From: Mycobacterium stomatepiae
Lineage (GTDB): Bacteria > Actinomycetota > Actinomycetes > Mycobacteriales > Mycobacteriaceae
Assembly (NCBI RefSeq): GCF_010731715.1
Contig: NZ_AP022587.1
Location: 3,968,001 to 4,032,000, forward strand
DNA length: 64,000 nucleotides
Direction of reading: 5' to 3'
The translations under genes and the position numbers were made by a program. Numbering within the stretch: position 1 is the first letter of the stretch; each line of letters opens with the position of its first letter. Shown here piece after piece: positions 60,076 to 64,000 of this stretch. A model generated the notes under the pieces. That model was not told the origin of the DNA. It ran no database searches and saw only the letters and a program-made list of their open reading frames with translations.

Positions 60076-60426
60076 TCAGGTGAGGTTGGGAACCGCGTCG
60101 GAAAGCTCGCGCAGCAGCGCCGCCTTGCCTTTCGCGCCGACGATGCGCTTCACCGGCTGGCCGTCCTTGAACAGGATCATCGTCGGGATCGACACCACCT
60201 GGAAGTCACGCACGGTCTCGGGATTCGCGTCGACGTCGAGCTTGGCGACGGTCAACTGGTCGGACTGCTCGGCCGCAATCTCCTCGAGAACCGGGGCGAC
60301 CATCTTGCATGGTCCGCACCACGTCGCCCAAAAGTCAACCAGCACGGGCTTATTGCTGGACAACACGTCTGCGGAGAAGGAAACGTCTGACACTTCCTTT
60401 GTGGCCCCGGCTTTTTCGTCGCTCAT
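60076..60426 (-). CDS. trxA: Thioredoxin TrxA (TrxC)
   Basis: A 116-residue thioredoxin with active site WCGPC (Cys37 and Cys40) within [20 protein letters not shown], and cis-Pro in [10 protein letters not shown]. It reduces protein disulphides; electrons come from the reductase encoded next. Length equals that of M. tuberculosis TrxC (Rv3914). The ATG overlaps the trxB stop (ATGA). Confidence 0.97.
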   Translation of the reverse strand: MSDEKAGATKEVSDVSFSADVLSSNKPVLVDFWATWCGPCKMVAPVLEEIAAEQSDQLTVAKLDVDANPETVRDFQVVSIPTMILFKDGQPVKRIVGAKGKAALLRELSDAVPNLT

Positions 60427-61439
60427 AGTGGTGCTCCAATCAGATCAGTATTGTCCGCATTACCGGCCGCCGACGTCTTGCCGGCGACCTCCGACTCTTC
60501 GTGGTCGGCCAACCAACGCTCGGCGTCGATGGCCGCCGCACACCCGCTGCCCGCCGCGGTGATGGCTTGGCGGTAGGTGCGGTCCACCAGATCTCCGGCC
60601 GCGAAGACTCCGTCCAGGGCGGTATATGTGGTGCGCTCCTTGACAAGTACGTAGCCCTCGGCATCGACGTCGAGGACGTCGCGTACCAGGGCCGAGCGTG
60701 GATCGTGGCCGATCGCGACGAACACTCCCGTCACCGGAAGCGTGGATTCTTCGCCAGTTACGTTGTCGCGCAACTGCACTCCCGTCACCGTCGTTTCCCC
60801 GTCGACCGCGACCACGGTCTGGTTGGTCAGGAATTTGATCTTGTCGTTGGTGCGCGCCCGCTCGAGCATGATCTTCGATGCCCGGAATTCGTCGCGACGG
60901 TGCACCAGTGTCACGCTGCGTGCGAAGCGGGTCAAGAACGTCGCCTCTTCCATCGCCGAGTCACCACCGCCGATGACGGCGATGTCTTGGTCGCGGAAGA
61001 AGAACCCGTCGCAGGTGGCACACGCGCTCACCCCGCGGCCCAGCAACTCCTGCTCGCCGGGCACCTGCAGGTAACGCGCCGCGGCCCCCATGGCCAGGAT
61101 GACCGCCTTGGCCTTGAAGGTCTCACCTTCTGCCGTGACGACCGACTTGACCGGACCGTCCAGCGAAACGGATTCGACGTCTTCCATCCGCAGGTCCGCG
61201 CCGAAGCGCAGTGCCTGCTCGCGCATCTGATCCATCAGCTCCGGGCCGGTGATGCCGTCGCGGAAGCCGGGATAGTTCTCCACCTCGGTCGTGGTCATCA
61301 GGGCACCACCGAACGATGTCCCTTCGAAGACCACCGGTGCCAGCTGTGCGCGCGCCGCGTAGAGCGCAGCGGTATAACCGGCTGGACCGGATCCGATGAC
61401 GATGACGTCGTGGACTGTGTCATGAGCGGAGTCGGTCAT
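60423..61439 (-). CDS. trxB: Thioredoxin reductase TrxB
   Basis: A 338-residue NADPH-dependent flavoenzyme. FAD site [20 protein letters not shown], redox-active CATC in [18 protein letters not shown] site [15 protein letters not shown], and [16 protein letters not shown]. It recycles thioredoxin. ATG at 61439 ([11 protein letters not shown]) follows GAAAGGCTCGA and is used instead of the longer open frame. trxB-trxA overlap by 4 bases. Confidence 0.97.
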   Translation of the reverse strand: MTDSAHDTVHDVIVIGSGPAGYTAALYAARAQLAPVVFEGTSFGGALMTTTEVENYPGFRDGITGPELMDQMREQALRFGADLRMEDVESVSLDGPVKSVVTAEGETFKAKAVILAMGAAARYLQVPGEQELLGRGVSACATCDGFFFRDQDIAVIGGGDSAMEEATFLTRFARSVTLVHRRDEFRASKIMLERARTNDKIKFLTNQTVVAVDGETTVTGVQLRDNVTGEESTLPVTGVFVAIGHDPRSALVRDVLDVDAEGYVLVKERTTYTALDGVFAAGDLVDRTYRQAITAAGSGCAAAIDAERWLADHEESEVAGKTSAAGNADNTDLIGAPL

Positions 61440-61533
61440 TCGAGCCTTTCGGAGATACAGATTTCTCAATCGTGTCGAACGCCAGCGTAGGCGCGGCTGT
61501 TCCCGGTCGTGTCGCGCAACACTTGGCACCACT

Positions 61534-62292
61534 TTAAGGGCGGGGGACCTGGGTGCTGGCTAACAGCCCCGTATCGGCGGCACTGCAGTTCAGCGCCACT
61601 GCAAAGACCGCTAGGTCGGCCGGACCGTCGGCGGGCAGCACCAGCAGCACATCGGGGCGCGCATTGATCTCGATCGGCCGCGCGCCCAGCACCGGCGTGG
61701 ACGCGGAATAGCCGAGACCGCCGAGGCAGGAGGCGCGCCGGGCCGGGTCGGCGAGCGGACCGTAGTCGGGAGTGTGGCCCAGCAGGCCGACGATCTCGGG
61801 CGCCGACAGCGGGATCGCCGGTGGCGGCGTGGACACCGTGATGTGCATGGCGGTGCTGGGGGCGGGTGCGGGCTCGTCGAGCAGCGACGCCGTGCCGAAG
61901 CCGATCGCGGAGAGCGCCGCGCCGACACCGGTCACCGCGGCGGCGATCCGGGCGGGCCGGATGCGTGGGCGCGCGGAGTGGGTAGCCACGTTCGGCGCGC
62001 CCGCCGACCGCAGCGCCGCGGAGATACGGTCGGTCACCTCGGACGGGGGCTCGGGAGCCGATTCCGGATCCGCGGCGACGGCAGCGACGTCGCGACGCGC
62101 CTGGTTCAAGGCGCGGAGCACGCCTTCGGCGTCCGGGTCTTCGCGGACTTGCCTGCGCAGCCGGGCGGCGGCCTCGTCGTCGAGCAGGCCAGCCTGCAGA
62201 TCGGCGAGCGCCTCGACCGTTGGCGGTGGATCCGCCCCCGCATTCCGGGGATCCGGGTCGTGATCCGCCGGTTCGTTCTGCGCTTCGCCCAT
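61534..62292 (-). CDS. rsmA: Anti-sigma factor for SigM (RsmA)
   Basis: A 252-residue transmembrane protein, the positional match to Rv3912, regulator of SigM. N-terminal cytosolic helical part (about 20-90: [20 protein letters not shown]), one transmembrane helix (about 118-137: [20 protein letters not shown]), and an extracellular C-terminal part ([17 protein letters not shown]). It probably holds SigM at the membrane. It lies 47 bases downstream of sigM, so both form an operon. The sequence lacks a clear zinc-binding HxxxCxxC motif. Confidence 0.85.
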   Translation of the reverse strand: MGEAQNEPADHDPDPRNAGADPPPTVEALADLQAGLLDDEAAARLRRQVREDPDAEGVLRALNQARRDVAAVAADPESAPEPPSEVTDRISAALRSAGAPNVATHSARPRIRPARIAAAVTGVGAALSAIGFGTASLLDEPAPAPSTAMHITVSTPPPAIPLSAPEIVGLLGHTPDYGPLADPARRASCLGGLGYSASTPVLGARPIEINARPDVLLVLPADGPADLAVFAVALNCSAADTGLLASTQVPRP

Positions 62293-62339
62293 CCGCCCCA
62301 GTGTCCGTCATGCCGGGACCGGCGCTGGCGCCCGGCCCG

Positions 62340-62918
62340 TTAACGCTGGCGGTCGGGGGCGGAGTGGGCGCCGGCGTCCAGATAGCCGAGCAGGTAGGCA
62401 AGCCGCACCCGGGCCCGGGCGCAGCGGCTCTTGACGGTGCCCTCCGCGATGCCCAGCAGCGCGGCGGTGTCGGCGATCGAGTAGCCCTGCATGTCGACCG
62501 CCACGATGGTGGCGCGCTGCTCGAGGGGAAGCCGCATCAGCGCGCGCTGCACCACCATGGCCGTGTCGACCTGAGCCGTGCGATCGGGCACCGGGTAGAC
62601 GTCCTCGAGCGGCGCGGTTCGGTGAGATGTGCTGCGCCGCAGCCGATCCAGACACGCGTTGACCACGATCCGGTGCAGCCAGCTGCCGACCGCGGCGTCA
62701 TAGCGAAACGACCCGGCACCCCGGTGTGCCGACAACATGGCGTCCTGCAGGGCGTCCTCGGCGTCCTCGGGCGTGCGGGTGGTCAGCCGGGCCAGGCGGT
62801 GCAGCTGACGGCGGTGTCGACCGAACAGCTCGCCGAAGGCGTAGCGGTCGCCGGCGACATGGGCGGACAGCAGCTCGGCATCGCTGCGTTCCTGCTGGAT
62901 GTATCCCCCCAAGCCCAC
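62340..62918 (-). CDS. sigM: ECF sigma factor SigM
   Basis: A 192-residue ECF sigma factor: region 2 (FGELFGRHRRQLHRLARLTT, DAEDALQDAMLSAHRGAGSF) and region 4 with helix-turn-helix (QGYSIADTAALLGIAEGTVK followed by SRCARARVRLAYLLG). In M. tuberculosis SigM controls ESX-related and surface-lipid genes late in growth. ATG start. It reads toward its anti-sigma factor gene. It is shorter than the 222-residue form annotated in M. tuberculosis, probably a difference in start choice. Confidence 0.94.
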   Translation of the reverse strand: MGLGGYIQQERSDAELLSAHVAGDRYAFGELFGRHRRQLHRLARLTTRTPEDAEDALQDAMLSAHRGAGSFRYDAAVGSWLHRIVVNACLDRLRRSTSHRTAPLEDVYPVPDRTAQVDTAMVVQRALMRLPLEQRATIVAVDMQGYSIADTAALLGIAEGTVKSRCARARVRLAYLLGYLDAGAHSAPDRQR

Positions 62919-62979
62919 CGCCGGACAGTAACCAATCGGTTGCCGCGCGGCACTTCACTTGAAGGCGTGCTTGTGAGGC

Positions 62980-64000
62980 TCAGGACGCGGCGTTGACGGT
63001 GATCTCCGAGAAGCCGGCCTGGCTCTTGCCGTTGGTGGTTCCCAGCGTCGAGATCCACACCAGCAGGTTCGACGTCGGGGCGCTGGCCTTGACCGGGATC
63101 ACGTTGTGACCGGGCTTCAGCGCGAACGCCGAGGCCAGCACGGTGGTGTCCTCCAGCTTCGACGGCGACGCCGTGGACGACGCACGAATCTCGACCTTGG
63201 TGCCGGTGCTCGGCGTATCGATGCTTACCTGGCCGATCACGGTGGCTTTCGGCAGCTGCAGGATCAACCCTTCGCCCTGCTTGAAGTTGGGGAACGGGAC
63301 GGCATCGGTGTAGACCTCGGTCGCCCAGGCGGTGGTCGGGTCACCGTCGATCGCTTGCCTCGCCGTACCCGGATTGTCGGGCTCGCCGTCGGGCGAGAAG
63401 ACCGAGGCCCGAGTGGGTTTGACGATGCCGCCCGCCGGTGCGGGATTCGCCGACGAGGACGAAGCCGACGAGCTCGGCCCATTAAGTCCGAGCTCGTCTT
63501 TGTTAAGGCCGCCGCCGACATTGCCGAAGATCTTGCTCACGATGGACGCCAGCACCAGCAACGCGACCACGATGATCGCGAGTGCCGCGGTCGCTCCGAT
63601 GATCAGGTTGCGGCGCCGGCGCGCCGATGTCGTGTCGTCACGCCCGTCCGCAGGCGGGGTCGCGGGTGGCGGCGAATCGTCGATCGGACCCAGCACCTCG
63701 GTGCGGTCGGCTACCGCGGTGGCCTGCTGCAGAAGATTCAAAAGTGTTGAAGCACTGCGGATTCCGCCATCTTCCTGAACCGACCGGACCGCGACGGCCG
63801 AGATCTGGAAGGGAATGTCACGGTCGATGGAGTTGGGTTCGACGGGAAGGCCCGACGCGTCTCGCTCGGCCGGCGCGAGCCCGCTGCGCACCCCGAACTC
63901 CGGCAGCGGCCAGCGGTTGACGAGCAGGGCGTACAGCGAGGCGCCGATGCCGCGGATGTCGTCCTGCGGGTTGGCATCCGGCATGGTCGCCGGGTAGGCG
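62980..64000 (-). CDS. murJ: Lipid II flippase MurJ (MviN), C-terminal part, cut by window edge
   Basis: At least 340 residues, open to the right edge. This is the C-terminal half of a mycobacterial MurJ (Rv3910, about 1184 residues): an intracellular pseudokinase end (DDIRGIGASLYALLVNRWPL), a linker, a transmembrane helix (LIIGATAALAIIVVALLVLA), and an extracellular beta domain (NKDELGLNG then VKPTRASVFSPDGEPDNPGT, GQVSIDTPSTGTKVEIRASS) with discoidin-like character. PknB phosphorylates the pseudokinase and FhaA binds it. The flippase half is outside the window. sigM follows 61 bases downstream. Confidence 0.93.
   Translation of the reverse strand, partial: AYPATMPDANPQDDIRGIGASLYALLVNRWPLPEFGVRSGLAPAERDASGLPVEPNSIDRDIPFQISAVAVRSVQEDGGIRSASTLLNLLQQATAVADRTEVLGPIDDSPPPATPPADGRDDTTSARRRRNLIIGATAALAIIVVALLVLASIVSKIFGNVGGGLNKDELGLNGPSSSASSSSANPAPAGGIVKPTRASVFSPDGEPDNPGTARQAIDGDPTTAWATEVYTDAVPFPNFKQGEGLILQLPKATVIGQVSIDTPSTGTKVEIRASSTASPSKLEDTTVLASAFALKPGHNVIPVKASAPTSNLLVWISTLGTTNGKSQAGFSEITVNAAS

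Overview
This window is the replication-origin region of a mycobacterial chromosome, written with dnaA on the minus strand. Gene content and order (sigM-trxB-trxA-cwlM-parB-parA-rsmG-jag-yidC-yidD-rnpA-rpmH-dnaA-dnaN-recF-dciA-gyrB-gyrA, then ppiA, crgA, pknB-pknA-pbpA-rodA-pstP-fhaB-fhaA, whiB5) match Mycobacterium tuberculosis Rv3910 to Rv0039c almost gene for gene. High GC, GTG/TTG starts, mycothiol-dependent enzymes and PE/PPE/ESX genes agree. Several genes absent from that place in M. tuberculosis, as I remember it, suggest a slow-growing non-tuberculous species; the species cannot be named from this window.

Layout, left to right. 1-4300: Rv0039c-like membrane protein, a bile-acid/sodium symporter-type transporter, YqgE, an MFS carrier and a mycothiol-dependent isomerase-fold protein. 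4342-18993: a partial type VII secretion (ESX) locus, with PPE, PE, EccCb, EccCa and EccB genes followed by the accessory set known in M. tuberculosis as Rv0030 to Rv0023 and the divergent regulator whiB5. 19089-25333: a variable segment with an acyl-CoA dehydrogenase, a pirin, a GNAT enzyme, a PPE protein carrying a C-terminal SHOCT-like segment, an SCO6745-like gene, a decayed Baeyer-Villiger monooxygenase and tRNA-Leu. 25588-35444: the fhaA-fhaB-pstP-rodA-pbpA-pknA-pknB growth and division operon, mostly linked by ATGA overlaps. 35422-40289: pabA/trpG, DUF881, crgA, a PH-domain protein, ppiA, cwsA, two small secreted proteins, tRNA-Ala and tRNA-Ile. 40350-51624: the DNA gyrase and replication genes, with oriC between dnaN and dnaA. 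52193-64000: ribosome, RNase P and membrane-insertion genes, the parABS segregation system with two perfect parS sites, cwlM, thioredoxin, sigM with its anti-sigma factor, and the C-terminal part of murJ running off the right edge.

How the genes work together. Replication (dnaA, dnaN, oriC, gyrase, recF, dciA) and segregation (parA, parB, parS) are clustered. Cell-wall growth control is unusually complete: PknA/PknB, the phosphatase PstP, the phospho-readers FhaA and FhaB, the regulator CwlM, the lipid II flippase MurJ, the SEDS/PBP pair RodA-PbpA and the divisome proteins CrgA and CwsA are all here.

The most unusual part is the ESX locus. It keeps eccB, split eccC, PE and PPE beside the Rv0023-Rv0030 accessory genes, but has no esx pair, eccD, eccE, mycP, espG or eccA. 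I infer that the M. tuberculosis Rv0023-Rv0030 cluster is the orphaned accessory half of this locus. Inside it are a possible -1 frameshift site splitting the Rv0026-like gene, a 21-residue repeat carrying Thr-Gln-Val kinase-like motifs, a 47-residue antisense small gene and a perfect palindrome ahead of the PE gene. Protein lengths and gene order quoted for M. tuberculosis are from memory.
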